Source of the DNA: MWCO01 sp964488865 | GTDB lineage: Bacteria; Myxococcota_A; Polyangia; Polyangiales; Polyangiaceae | Length of the DNA: 64,000 nucleotides | Assembly: GCA_964488865.1 (NCBI GenBank) | Contig: CAZAWR010000021.1 | Span: 1 to 64,000 of the forward strand | Reading direction: 5' to 3' | In this document: positions 7,739 through 16,306 of the stretch, one piece after another | Layout: every line of letters begins with the position of its first letter | Numbering within the stretch: position 1 is the first letter of the stretch | Notes under the pieces: generated by a model | Told to the model about the DNA's origin: nothing | Seen by the model: only the letters and a program-made list of their open reading frames with translations | Database searches by the model: none | Made by a program: the position numbers and the translations under genes

Positions 7739-9169
7739 ATGTTTCGAGACGCCGATGACTTGCTGCGGGCGATCCGGGACCCGCGCATCAAGATGGTTGA
7801 TCTGCAGTTCTGCAACCTGTTCGGAGGCTGGCATCACCTGACGTTGCCCGCCACGCGCATCGACGAGAAGCTGCTGCGGAGGGGTGAAGCGTTCGACGGT
7901 GGGTCGGTGGCTGGCTACGCCAAGCTGGAGGCCGGCGACATGGCGTTGTTGCCGGACCCCTCGACGGCCTTCGAGGATCCCTTCTACGAGCAGCCAACGA
8001 TCACGGTGCTCTGCAGCATCGTGGAGGCGGACACCGGCGCACCGTGCTCGCGGGACCCGCGAGGGATCGCGATGCGTGCGGAGAAGTACCTCAAGACGAC
8101 GGGGTTCGGGACCGATAGCGTCTGGGGACCGGAGCTCGAGTTCTACATTTTCGACGGGGTCGATCACGGTGGCGAGACGAACTTCGCGCAGTACAAGATC
8201 GAATCCGAGGAGGCCGTGTGGAACGCGGGTGACCCGGACATGCGGCATCGCGGCTACAGCATCCCGCGGGGCGGCGGCTACCATGCGTGTCCGCCGATGG
8301 ACCGGCTCGCGGACCTGCGCGGCGAGGCCGTGGACATCCTCGAGAAGATCGGGATTCCGATTCGCTACCACCACCACGAGGTCGGGGGGCCCGGCCAGTG
8401 CGAGATCGAGCCCATGATGGGGCCGATGCTTCGCATGGGCGACGCAAGCATGATCATCAAGTACGTGGTGCGACGCGTGGCCGAGCGTCGGGGCAAGACG
8501 GCGACGTTCATGCCGAAGCCGCTGCACGGGGAAGCGGGCAGTGGGATGCACTTCCACCAGCACTTCTTCAAGGACGGCGAGCCTGTGTTTTTCGACGCGA
8601 GCGGGTATGCGGGGCTGTCGAAGCTCGCGCAGGCGTACGTGGCGGGCATGCTGATCCACGGACGGTCTCTGCTCGCGCTGACGAACCCGTCGACGAACAG
8701 CTACAAGCGGCTGGTGCCTGGGTACGAGGCGCCCGTGAACTTGTTCTACAGCTTGGGGAACCGCTCCGCTTCGATCCGGATTCCGAAGTACGCCGTGCTT
8801 CCGGAGGAGAAGCGCATGGAGTTCCGGCCGCCGGATGCCACGTGCAATCCCTATCTGGCGATGGCGGGGATGCTGATGGCGGGCATCGACGGGATCAAGC
8901 GAAGCCTCGACCCGACGGTGGAGGGGTTCGGTCCGATCGACGAGAACATCTTCACCTGGTCGGACGAGAAGCGGGCGACGATCAAGCCGTTGCCGGAGTC
9001 CCTTGCGGAGGCGTTGCGGGAACTGGACATGGACAACGAGTACCTGCTCGCGGGCGAGGTGTTCACGCGTGACCTGCTCGACGTGTGGATCGCGCGCAAG
9101 ACGCGTGAGTCGCGGGAGATCCAGTCGAGGCCGCACCCGCACGAGTTTGCGATGTACTACGCGGTGTAG
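7739..9169 (+). CDS. glnA: Type I glutamine synthetase
   Basis: 476 aa, usual GSI length. It forms glutamine from glutamate, ammonia and ATP in the cytosol as a dodecamer. ATG at 7739 is preferred over 7730 because AGGAG at 7725-7729 is then 9 bases away. Visible signatures: FDGGSV near the N-terminus, GPELEFYIF, HHEVGGPGQCEI, the ATP-binding region FMPKPLHGEAGSGMHFHQ, NPSTNSYKRLVPGYEAP, and RNRS-like NRSASIRIP. At the position of the adenylylated Tyr in the NLYDLP motif of GSI-beta enzymes, this protein has Phe405 (ENIFTW), so control by GlnE adenylylation appears lost. A single gene followed by tRNA-Thr; no glnB next to it. Confidence 0.93.
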   Translation: MFRDADDLLRAIRDPRIKMVDLQFCNLFGGWHHLTLPATRIDEKLLRRGEAFDGGSVAGYAKLEAGDMALLPDPSTAFEDPFYEQPTITVLCSIVEADTGAPCSRDPRGIAMRAEKYLKTTGFGTDSVWGPELEFYIFDGVDHGGETNFAQYKIESEEAVWNAGDPDMRHRGYSIPRGGGYHACPPMDRLADLRGEAVDILEKIGIPIRYHHHEVGGPGQCEIEPMMGPMLRMGDASMIIKYVVRRVAERRGKTATFMPKPLHGEAGSGMHFHQHFFKDGEPVFFDASGYAGLSKLAQAYVAGMLIHGRSLLALTNPSTNSYKRLVPGYEAPVNLFYSLGNRSASIRIPKYAVLPEEKRMEFRPPDATCNPYLAMAGMLMAGIDGIKRSLDPTVEGFGPIDENIFTWSDEKRATIKPLPESLAEALRELDMDNEYLLAGEVFTRDLLDVWIARKTRESREIQSRPHPHEFAMYYAV

Positions 9170-9198
9170 GCGGGTTCGTCCCACTCATCACTTCCGAG

Positions 9199-9227
9199 TT
9201 GACAAACTCACGCCCCCGTGAGACATA
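9199..9227 (+). promoter_or_regulatory. Candidate tRNA promoter with an embedded inverted repeat
   Basis: TTGACA at 9199-9204 is a perfect -35 consensus. A CATA-containing weak -10 follows 19-20 bases on. Between them lies CTCACG-CCCC-CGTGAG (9207-9222), a perfect 6-bp inverted repeat, which could be an operator or the end hairpin of the glnA transcript. Confidence 0.4.
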
Positions 9228-9243
9228 CGCGCTCCGCTTTCCG

Positions 9244-9319
9244 GCCATCCTAGCTCAGTTGGTAGAGCAGCGGTTTCGTAAACCGCAGGTCACCGGTTCA
9301 AGTCCGGTGGATGGCTCCA
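9244..9319 (+). tRNA. tRNA-Thr (anticodon CGT)
   Basis: Cloverleaf read by eye: acceptor GCCATCC pairs with GGATGGC; D stem GCTC/GAGC; anticodon stem GCGGT/ACCGC with loop TTCGTAA, anticodon CGT; T stem ACCGG/CCGGT with loop TTCAAGT. Discriminator T and an encoded CCA end at 9319. It decodes ACG. Confidence 0.95.
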
Positions 9320-9375
9320 AGGATTCTCGGGGGAGAATCACCAAGCCGTCGTGCCGCAGCGTGTACGATAGGCCC

Positions 9376-10119
9376 ATGAGCCTTCTCAAGCGCGCGGCCA
9401 CGCCGCTGCAGATCGTGATGGCGATCGGACTCTACGTGCAGACGAGTGTCATCGCGGGCATCGCTGCCACTCCGGGCGTCTACGGCGCGCTCCTCGCCTA
9501 CGACTGGATCGCCGCCCAAGGACTCCCCGACATCCTGCGCGTCATGGCCGGCTGCATCCTCGCCGTCCTCAGCTACTTCGCGTACACCGTCACCGTCATC
9601 TTCGTCGTTCCCCTCGTCCGGATCATCGCCCCAGGCACCCCCGAAGGGCGCTTCCCCTACTACTCCCTAAAATCCTTCCAGTGGGCCAGCTACAACGCCC
9701 TCATCCTCGTCGTTCGCTACAGCTGCATCAACTTCCTGCGCGTCACTCCCTTCATCAACATCTTCCACCGCCTCATGGGCATGAAGATCGGCCGGCGCGT
9801 GCAGATCAACTCCGCCATCCTCGCCGACTCCAACCTCATCGAGATCGGCGACGACACCATCATCGGGGGCGACGTCACCCTCGTGGCTCATGCCGCAGAG
9901 CGAGGACATCTCGTGGCGGAACGAATCCGCATCGGCAAGGGAGTCACCGTGGGCTTGATGGCCGTGATCTTCCCCGGCTGCGAGATCGGCGACGGCGCCG
10001 TGATCGCCGCGGGCGCCGTGCTGCAGAAGGGCACCAAGATCGCGCCCGGCGAAATCTGGGGAGGCGTCCCGGCCCGACGAATCGGCAAGCGCAGCGAACG
10101 AGCCGAACCCACCGCCTAG
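9376..10119 (+). CDS. Membrane-anchored hexapeptide-repeat acyltransferase
   Basis: 247 aa, ATG at 9376. Residues ~10-130 hold three to four hydrophobic segments (LQIVMAIGLYVQ, ILRVMAGCILAVLSY, TVTVIFVVPLVRII). The second half is a left-handed beta-helix with hexapeptide-type repeats: I-GRRVQINSAILADSNLIEIGDDTIIGGDV, then IRIGKGVTVGLMAVI, GCEIGDGAVIAAGAVL and GGVPARRIG (quoted in parts). This is the LpxA/LacA-like fold used for O- or N-acyl transfer from acyl-CoA or acyl-ACP. Membrane segments suggest work on a lipid or surface polysaccharide. The stop codon shares the bases CTAG with the stop of the convergent gene. Substrate cannot be read. Confidence 0.72.
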   Translation: MSLLKRAATPLQIVMAIGLYVQTSVIAGIAATPGVYGALLAYDWIAAQGLPDILRVMAGCILAVLSYFAYTVTVIFVVPLVRIIAPGTPEGRFPYYSLKSFQWASYNALILVVRYSCINFLRVTPFINIFHRLMGMKIGRRVQINSAILADSNLIEIGDDTIIGGDVTLVAHAAERGHLVAERIRIGKGVTVGLMAVIFPGCEIGDGAVIAAGAVLQKGTKIAPGEIWGGVPARRIGKRSERAEPTA

Positions 10120-11126
10120 CGCTCCGGCATCTCCGCGCATGGGTCACTTCGATCCCACTCCGGCGTCACCCACACGAAGTCGAACTCCGCCCCGTGCTCG
10201 CGCACCACGTCGCCAACCTCTCTCCACGACGGCCGCACCTCCGCCATCCCCACGCTCACGATGCCCCCCTCGGCCCCTTGCTGCCTCACATGCCACGGAA
10301 CGCCTCTGTCTCGTCGCACGTGCCCGTTGCCCGCGATCAAGACCACGACGTCCCCCGCGAGCGTCATCCTCATGCGCCGCGCCATCACGGCGTCTCGCGC
10401 CACCTGCGCCACTGCCATCATCCCGACCTTGTCTCGCGGGACATGGCCGCAATGCGCGTCGAACATCTCCTGCTCGAGCGCCTCCCTCATTTCTTCGGAA
10501 ATCGAGGGAATCGCCATCCGCTCCGCACCCACGGTCACCTCGCCACTTCGCGCGGCAGCCATCACGTCCGACCTCGGCAGATTGGCCGCCACGATGCTCG
10601 CCCCATGATCCACGCCGGCCTGCACGATCGGCAGGTACATCGGCCACCCAGGCCACCCCTTCTCGTCCCAACGCACCGCGTCCCCAAGCCCCGCGGCCGT
10701 CGACCCCGACCCAGCGAAGTACGCATCGATCGCGGGTTGGTCTTGAAGGTCGAACATCTCGAGGGCCAGCACGGGCGCACGACGCCCCTCGAGGGCTTTG
10801 TGCACCAGCCTGGCTTGCAGCACGTGATGGTCCGGGTTGTCGTGTCGTTCCCCGATCAGAACGTATCGAGCGGAACGAAGAGCATGCGTGAGGTCATCCT
10901 CGGAGGACAGGGCCCCATGGCTGACGTCCACGACACTTCCCACGAGAGGGTGTTCGCGCATGTTCGGACTCTGCCACGCCACGACGATGGATAATGGAGT
11001 CTCCTTCGAAGGGGCCTTCGTTGCGTGAATCGGCGCATTGGCGGGCTCGGTTGGGGCGCACGACGCCGCGAGCAAGCCCATCAGCACGGGGAGGCGGAAA
11101 GTTGTTCGCGCAAAGGAATGCCACAT
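10116..11126 (-). CDS. ChaN-family lipoprotein (haem-regulated iron-uptake type)
   Basis: 336 aa, lipobox LLAASC near residue 22. The central domain shows the ChaN/EreA-like pattern: RYVLIGERHDNPDHH, LALEMFDLQDQPAID, WPMYLPIV, IVAANLPRS, VLIAGNGHVRRDRGVPWHV. Campylobacter ChaN is an outer-membrane lipoprotein that binds paired haems; that role here is only inferred from family, though a haem-linked protein fits a genome with so many cytochromes. The stop overlaps the end of the acyltransferase tail-to-tail by 4 bases. It diverges from the unknown gene at 11270. Confidence 0.75.
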   Translation of the reverse strand: MWHSFARTTFRLPVLMGLLAASCAPTEPANAPIHATKAPSKETPLSIVVAWQSPNMREHPLVGSVVDVSHGALSSEDDLTHALRSARYVLIGERHDNPDHHVLQARLVHKALEGRRAPVLALEMFDLQDQPAIDAYFAGSGSTAAGLGDAVRWDEKGWPGWPMYLPIVQAGVDHGASIVAANLPRSDVMAAARSGEVTVGAERMAIPSISEEMREALEQEMFDAHCGHVPRDKVGMMAVAQVARDAVMARRMRMTLAGDVVVLIAGNGHVRRDRGVPWHVRQQGAEGGIVSVGMAEVRPSWREVGDVVREHGAEFDFVWVTPEWDRSDPCAEMPER

Positions 11127-11269
11127 GGTCTCGAATCTACGATGCTGGAACCGCGCAGAGGCTCGCTCCGGACGGCAGGACCGCGATCGTACGCGGGGGG
11201 GTTCCGCCGGCGCCGAGAATACGACTATGCTAGCAGCGGGTTCGGAAATCCCCTCTGCCCTTCGAGTCC

Positions 11270-11788
11270 ATGATGAACTCGCAACGCCCCTTGGACGACG
11301 CCACCCGCAAGGTGCGTCGTCCCATGCACCGCCTGACGGAAGCTACCTTGTCCGTGTTCGATCCTCCCGAGGATCGGTCCCTGGCGGGCGTGGCTCGCTT
11401 TCTTCTCGCGTGCAGGCTCGAACCGGCAAAGCCCACGGCGATCGTGCCCGACATGCCGCGTAACCTCACCGGCGGACATGTCGTCCGGATCGGCGACGAC
11501 ACCCGGTACGTCTTCGAAATCGTCGTCATCCGCGACGCCGCGAACCGCTGCTTCGGTGTCTACGACGCACCGCCCGCCGACCTGCGCACGCGCTTGCCCG
11601 AGCTCGCCGTGGTGGACCTCGCGCGCTCTCGGGCCCAGGTCACCCACAAGGACGGCCGCGAAGCCCTCCTGTCGGTCCTGTCCGTCGACGAGGTCAGCCA
11701 TCTCATCGTGCTGGCCCAGGGGCCCGAGCCGACCGAGGCGGGCACGGACGACCTCGAGGACATCGAGATCGTCTTCGAGGAAGACTGA
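11270..11788 (+). CDS. Unrecognised 172-aa cytosolic protein
   Basis: I do not recognise a family. No signal peptide or membrane segment. The N-terminal ~45 residues are basic (KVRRPMHRL), then an alpha/beta region with short strands (TAIVPDMP, GGHVVRIGDD, RYVFEIVVIRD, LAVVDLARS) and an acidic end DLEDIEIVFEED. Start at 11270 (tandem ATG ATG) is tentative because no clear ribosome-binding site precedes it. It lies 36 bases before the Cys-rich lipoprotein gene and may share its transcript. Codon pattern is GC3-rich like its neighbours, which supports a real gene. Confidence 0.55.
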   Translation: MMNSQRPLDDATRKVRRPMHRLTEATLSVFDPPEDRSLAGVARFLLACRLEPAKPTAIVPDMPRNLTGGHVVRIGDDTRYVFEIVVIRDAANRCFGVYDAPPADLRTRLPELAVVDLARSRAQVTHKDGREALLSVLSVDEVSHLIVLAQGPEPTEAGTDDLEDIEIVFEED

Positions 11789-11824
11789 GCGCTCCGAACC
11801 GTACACCTCCACCAAGGAGCCAAC

Positions 11825-12718
11825 ATGCGGGTACCCCGACTTCTCTCCCTCCTCGGACTGTCCCTCGCTTCCGCCCTCGTCGTAGCCGCGTGCTCCGACG
11901 ATGATCCCTCCCCGTCCGAAGAGTTCGGCCAGGACTACTGCGCCCTGCTCATGCCCTGCTGCAAGGAGGCGGGACGCAGCTCCGACCCGTCGAGCTGTGA
12001 GGCCCTCATCGGCTGGGCTGGGACCCAGGGGACGTTCAACGAGTCCAAGGCCAACGCGTGCCTCGCCGCCATGCGTGCGGCCTCCGCCGACTCAGACTTC
12101 TGCTCGATGGACTACGACGACGAAGGAGCCTGCGACGACGTCTTCGGGAGCCAGAGCGGAAGCACCCAGCCGGGCGGAACGTGCGAGATGGACAGCGACT
12201 GCGCCGGCTCCGCCCAGGGCGAAGGCGCGTGCATGTCCTATTACGAAGGCGACGTCCGCCGAACGGTCTGCATGATCGTGGCCGACGGCAACCCCGGCGA
12301 CGGTCCGTGCGTCGCGACGAAACAAGGGAACGTGACGTGGTACTCGACGGGGGACGGCCCTCCCCCGGCCTTCGGGTACGTCTGCGACCAGGGCAAGGCC
12401 ACCTATTGCGATGGCAGCACGAAGAAGTGCGAAGCGTTGGTGGCCGTCGGAAGCCCCTGCACGTACGGCACGCCGTGCGTGGCGGGCGCGTTTTGCGAAA
12501 CGAGCGCGGGCACCTGCCAACCCAGCCTCGCCGCCGGCTCGAGCTGTACGAGCGACGACCAGTGCGGGGAGAAGCACTACTGTGACGAGTTCTGCATCGC
12601 AAAGCTCCCCGCCGGGTCGCCCTGCACCTCCTCGGACCAGTGCGACGGGGGGTGGTGCACGAACGACAAGTGCGACGGGTCCGACAACATCGGCCTGGCC
12701 TTCGTTTGCGGCGAGTGA
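11825..12718 (+). CDS. Cys-rich lipoprotein
   Basis: 297 aa, AAGGAG 6 bases before ATG 11825. Signal peptide with lipobox VVAAC (Cys 23). The mature protein has an N-terminal segment with paired cysteines (YCALLMPCC, SSCEALIG, NACLAAM) of a type common in polyangial lipoproteins. Several knottin-like modules follow: GGTCEMDSDCAGS, SPCTYGTPCVAGAFC, SSCTSDDQCGEKHYC, SPCTSSDQCDGGWC. These resemble Dickkopf/EGF-like disulfide modules. Surface protein of unknown function; it ends 3 bases before the convergent moaD-like stop. Confidence 0.7.
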   Translation: MRVPRLLSLLGLSLASALVVAACSDDDPSPSEEFGQDYCALLMPCCKEAGRSSDPSSCEALIGWAGTQGTFNESKANACLAAMRAASADSDFCSMDYDDEGACDDVFGSQSGSTQPGGTCEMDSDCAGSAQGEGACMSYYEGDVRRTVCMIVADGNPGDGPCVATKQGNVTWYSTGDGPPPAFGYVCDQGKATYCDGSTKKCEALVAVGSPCTYGTPCVAGAFCETSAGTCQPSLAAGSSCTSDDQCGEKHYCDEFCIAKLPAGSPCTSSDQCDGGWCTNDKCDGSDNIGLAFVCGE

Positions 12719-12721
12719 CGC

Positions 12722-13039
12722 CTACCCTCCGCCAATGAACGGCGGCAATTGCAGCACCTGCATCACCCCGTCGGCCTCGACGGTCCGGTCCATGCCCGAC
12801 CCGTCCGCGATGCGACGGCCATCGAGCGTGAGTACCACGTTCGGCAGCGGCTCCCCACGCGGCGCGAGGAGCGCGTCGCGAAAGGGCTCCCCGTGCCGCT
12901 CCACCAGCCGGTCGAACAGACGCCGAACGGTCGTCCCCGCGGGCGCCTCCACCCGTTCTTGGGGCGACGGGACTTGCTCGCGGATGATGCCGAAGTACTC
13001 GATGGAAACGTGGACGCTCACCCGAGTGTCATGTGGCAC
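12722..13039 (-). CDS. MoaD/ThiS-like ubiquitin-fold sulfur-carrier protein
   Basis: 105 aa. A beta-grasp pattern: a first strand (VSVHVSIEYFGIIRE), a Gly/Thr turn before a helix (TTVRRLFDRLVERHG), LVLTLDGRRI-type strands, and a C-terminus of GVMQVLQLPPFIGGG. MoaD and ThiS proteins end in Gly-Gly, which is adenylated and thiocarboxylated; here there are three Gly. It is the last gene of the ketosynthase operon, 21 bases after the acyl-CoA dehydrogenase. No MoeB/ThiF-type activating enzyme lies nearby. The location suggests sulfur delivery or a protein modifier in that pathway rather than molybdopterin synthesis. Confidence 0.75.
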   Translation of the reverse strand: MPHDTRVSVHVSIEYFGIIREQVPSPQERVEAPAGTTVRRLFDRLVERHGEPFRDALLAPRGEPLPNVVLTLDGRRIADGSGMDRTVEADGVMQVLQLPPFIGGG

Positions 13040-13060
13040 CCCGGGGCTCGCGGCAAGCGG

Positions 13061-14668
13061 TCAGGCGAGAACGGCGTCGGCCAGGGCAAGGGCGTCGTCG
13101 TCAGCGCCCCGGCGCATGTTCACCAGGGCGGCCCGAGCTTCGGATTCCAGGCGCCTAGCCGCGAGCTTGGCCGTCGCCAGCTCCACGGACCCCTGGGGCG
13201 TATCGTCGTCCCGTACGGAGCCCGCTGCGCGCACCAGGACCGCCATCATCCCGTAGGTCGGGATGATCACGTCGGCCATCACGGACTGCAGGGGCTGTCG
13301 CTGGAACAGCTTGAAGCCGTACTGCTTCTGGATGTTCGCAAGCCCCAGCCCCACCTCGCGCACGAGCTCGTCGAACTTCGACGCCTCCTCGCGCAAGCAC
13401 GTCGGCACCTTGGGCGCCAGCGCAGGAATCTCCTGAAGACCCGCCCGGGACCAGCCGAGCGTCGCCGACGCCAGGTGCAGCCGAAGCACGTCGTTGGCCC
13501 CTTCGAAGATGCGGGTGACCCGCACGTCCCGCAGACGACGCGGCATGCCCGTCTCCTCGATGAACCCGGCCCCGCCCATGAGCTGAACCCCGCGGTCGAT
13601 CACGTTCCACGTCCGCTCCGAGCCCAGCACCTTGGCCACCGTGGAGTCCAGCGCGATGTCCCCCGACTTCTCGTCGAAGATGTCGCAAACCAGACGAACC
13701 ACGGTCTCGATCGCGTACACGTCGGCCATCGCCGCCGCCATCTGCTCGCGCACGAGCGGGAACTGGTCGAGCGTGCGTCCAAACTGCGATCGCTCGCCAA
13801 TGTGCGCGCGAGCCTCCGCAACGGCCGCCATCGCGGAGCCGAGACACCCGGCCGCCATGAACGTCCGCCCCCACGTCAACGCCTCGTGGGCAAGATCCAA
13901 CCCCTTCGAAAACTCACCGATCACGTGATCCCGCGGGATCACCACGTCGTCAAAGTCGATCGTGATCGTCGACGACCCCTTGAGGCCGAGCTTGTTCTCC
14001 TCCGCCTGCCGGTGCACTCCCTCCCACGTCGGATCGACCACGACCATGGTGTGCCCGCTGCGCGCCCCGCCGAGCCCCGGGCTGCTCGCCACCACCGTCA
14101 GGATTCCCGCGAACCCGCCGTTGGTCACGTAGCACTTGCTGCCTCGCAAGCGCAGCACCCCATCCTCCTCGTACAGCACCGTGCGCATCGCCCCGATGTC
14201 CGAGCCCGCGTTCGGCTCCGTCGCACAGAACGCCGCGATCCGCTGCCCCGCCGCGATCTCCGGCAGGTACTTCGCACGTAGCTCGTCCGACGCGAGGTGA
14301 ATCAATCCGTACAGGGCCAACCCCGAATGCAGCCCCACACACGTGCCCAGGGAACCGTTGAACGTACAGATCTCTGAGGTGATGCGGGTCGCGGCCGACA
14401 TGGATAGCCCCGCACCCCCATGCTCCTCGGGGATCGTGAGCCCGAACCAGCCCCGCTCCGCCACGGCGTCCAGGATCTCTCGACCCAGGGCGCCTCGCTT
14501 GTCGATCGCCAGCCCGTCGATCTCCTTCCGGCAATACCGAGTCACTTCCCGGAGGATCGAGGAGACGACGTCTTGCTCTTCCTGGGTTCGTCCGCACTTG
14601 GCCAGGCGCGGACCGATCTCGCTCGAGGCTTCGATGATGGGTGTGAACAGGTCGCTCTTGCCACGCAT
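13061..14668 (-). CDS. Acyl-CoA dehydrogenase, long (VLCAD/ACAD9-like layout)
   Basis: 535 aa from ATG 14668, 22 bases after the radical SAM stop. FAD-dependent alpha,beta-desaturase of acyl thioesters. Motifs: WFGLTIPEEHGG, CATEPNAGSDIGAM (FAD/substrate loop), KCYVTNGGFAG, LGLKGSSTITIDFDDV, WNVIDRGVQLMGGAGFIEE, and RVTRIFEGANDVLRLHLA, whose Glu is the usual catalytic base, so the enzyme looks competent. About 130 extra C-terminal residues resemble the extension of very-long-chain dehydrogenases. In this operon the substrate may be an ACP- or CoA-bound chain made by the ketosynthase. Confidence 0.85.
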   Translation of the reverse strand: MRGKSDLFTPIIEASSEIGPRLAKCGRTQEEQDVVSSILREVTRYCRKEIDGLAIDKRGALGREILDAVAERGWFGLTIPEEHGGAGLSMSAATRITSEICTFNGSLGTCVGLHSGLALYGLIHLASDELRAKYLPEIAAGQRIAAFCATEPNAGSDIGAMRTVLYEEDGVLRLRGSKCYVTNGGFAGILTVVASSPGLGGARSGHTMVVVDPTWEGVHRQAEENKLGLKGSSTITIDFDDVVIPRDHVIGEFSKGLDLAHEALTWGRTFMAAGCLGSAMAAVAEARAHIGERSQFGRTLDQFPLVREQMAAAMADVYAIETVVRLVCDIFDEKSGDIALDSTVAKVLGSERTWNVIDRGVQLMGGAGFIEETGMPRRLRDVRVTRIFEGANDVLRLHLASATLGWSRAGLQEIPALAPKVPTCLREEASKFDELVREVGLGLANIQKQYGFKLFQRQPLQSVMADVIIPTYGMMAVLVRAAGSVRDDDTPQGSVELATAKLAARRLESEARAALVNMRRGADDDALALADAVLA

Positions 14669-14690
14669 GTCGTACCGCCCGTTTCTCGCG

Positions 14691-15992
14691 TCAGAACTGA
14701 ATGGTTCTGTCGCCGTGTTCGAGCGAGGCCAGGAAGGTCTTGCTCTTGTAGAACTCACGCCAGAGGTCCAGGTACCCCTGGAGCAGCCTCTCCGGCGTCA
14801 TCTGCTTGGGACGAAACACCACGTTCGCGTCGTTGTAGTGCTTCCACGTCCGGTCGATGATCCGCCCCTCCGCCTCCATCTGCCCCCACGCCGGCGTGCC
14901 GGGGTACGGGGTGAAGATCGCGAACTCCGTCTTGGGTACGTTCGCCTTCTCGGTGAAGGAGAGGATCCGATCGAACACCCCTTCGTCGTCCGTGTCGTTG
15001 CCCACGAGCAGCGACGTGTACGGCTCGATGTCGTGGTCCTTGCATCGCTGGATCGCCTCCACCGCTTTGCCCATGGCGTCGGGGTCGCCGGTGCCGAAGG
15101 CTTTTCGGGTGATGGGGTCGAACCCGCAGACCAAGTAGAAGCGGTTGATGCCTGCGCGGCTGATGTCCGCGAGGATCGTCGGGTCCAGGGCCAGGATCAT
15201 GGGCATGGTGATGCCGATGTAGCTCACCTTCTCGCCGCGAGGCCGGGGGTCGTCCTCCAAGGCCTTGAGGAACGCCCGGAAGTGTCGCCTCGCCCCGGAG
15301 AAAAAGAAGAACGACGTGTCCTCCGTCACCGCCGCGCGCTTGCCATGCGCGGCGAGGTCCTTCACCGCCTGCAGCATCGTCTCGTGCGGCACCAGCCGTA
15401 GCTTCTTGCCCATCACGCACGGCACGATGCAGGCGTCGCAGTTCAACGGACACCCGCGCGACGTCTGCAAGGGGTAGTCGTCCGGGTGGAGCCGGTCGTT
15501 CTCCGCGGCGATGTACAGGTCCACGCGCGGAGGCTTGAGGTTCGCGAGATCGAAGGGCTGCTCGGCCTGGTACCGCGGCGCGAGCTTGCCCGCCGCGGCG
15601 TCCGCGAGCACCTGCGGCCACACGCCTTCACCCTCCCCCACCACCACCGCGTCGAAATGCTTCCCAGCCACTTCGGGCATCGCCGTCGGGAAGATCCCTC
15701 CCGCCACGACCTTCTTGCCCGCCGCACGGATCATGTCGCCGATCTCCATCGCCCGCGTCGCCGCCGGCGTGAAGAACGAGATCGCGTACAAGTCCGCCTC
15801 GAGATCGAGCGAGAACGGCGTGATCCGGTCGTCGCAGTACGCCATCTCGTGGCCCTCCGGCGTCTCCGCCGCGAGGTTCGCGATCGCCAGGGATGGCCCC
15901 CCGAGATACTCGTCGCACGGAACCGCGTCGAGCAACTCGGGGTGCGCCTGCGCATGACGCTCGAAGGCCGGGTAGATGAACTGGATCTTCAT
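14691..15992 (-). CDS. B12-binding-type radical SAM enzyme of the ketosynthase operon
   Basis: 433 aa. ATG 15992 gives a protein that starts with the strand KIQFIYPAFERH. The N-terminal ~150 residues are Rossmann-like (DLYAISFFTPAATRA, KVVAGGIFPTAMPEVAG, VVVGEGEGVW), as in cobalamin-dependent radical SAM proteins such as BchE and HpnR types; the DxHxxG cobalamin ligand motif is not obvious. Radical SAM motif C181-x3-C185-x2-C188 in SRGCPLNCDAC, followed by an extra Cys192. C-terminal motifs include FTPYPGTPAWGQ. Class members methylate, cyclise or rearrange unactivated carbons. Position between ACP and acyl-CoA dehydrogenase points to an acyl-chain substrate. Confidence 0.85.
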   Translation of the reverse strand: MKIQFIYPAFERHAQAHPELLDAVPCDEYLGGPSLAIANLAAETPEGHEMAYCDDRITPFSLDLEADLYAISFFTPAATRAMEIGDMIRAAGKKVVAGGIFPTAMPEVAGKHFDAVVVGEGEGVWPQVLADAAAGKLAPRYQAEQPFDLANLKPPRVDLYIAAENDRLHPDDYPLQTSRGCPLNCDACIVPCVMGKKLRLVPHETMLQAVKDLAAHGKRAAVTEDTSFFFFSGARRHFRAFLKALEDDPRPRGEKVSYIGITMPMILALDPTILADISRAGINRFYLVCGFDPITRKAFGTGDPDAMGKAVEAIQRCKDHDIEPYTSLLVGNDTDDEGVFDRILSFTEKANVPKTEFAIFTPYPGTPAWGQMEAEGRIIDRTWKHYNDANVVFRPKQMTPERLLQGYLDLWREFYKSKTFLASLEHGDRTIQF

Positions 15993-16027
15993 GCGTGCCC
16001 TTTCGGAAGCAAGGTCGCCGCGACCTC

Positions 16028-16279
16028 TCACCCCATCGTCGTCGTCAGGAAGTTCACCACGTCACCCACCGTCTTCACTTCCTGGACTTCCTCGATGTCG
16101 ACATCGAGCTCGTACTTCTCGGTGACGGCAGACAGCAGCTCCATGGCATGCAGGGAGTCGAGCCCGATGTCTTCGCGCAAACGATCGGCGTCCTTGACCT
16201 CGCCCTTGAAGTCGGGGCGAATCCTGCGAATGATCTCGTCCACGTCGTTGCGAAGGATGTCTGCGCTGGGAGCGGTCAT
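16028..16279 (-). CDS. Acyl carrier protein
   Basis: 83 aa, AAGGAG before ATG 16279. A four-helix ACP with the phosphopantetheine site G-L-D-S42-L-H-A-M-E-L, acidic helix II/III (KYELDVDIEEVQEVKTV) and TVGDVVNFL at the end. It would carry the growing or tailored acyl chain for the neighbouring ketosynthase. It is a dedicated, not housekeeping, ACP judging by the operon. The stop is 35 bases before the radical SAM start. Confidence 0.93.
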   Translation of the reverse strand: MTAPSADILRNDVDEIIRRIRPDFKGEVKDADRLREDIGLDSLHAMELLSAVTEKYELDVDIEEVQEVKTVGDVVNFLTTTMG

Positions 16280-16306
16280 GAGGTTCTCCTTGAAACACCG
16301 GCGATG

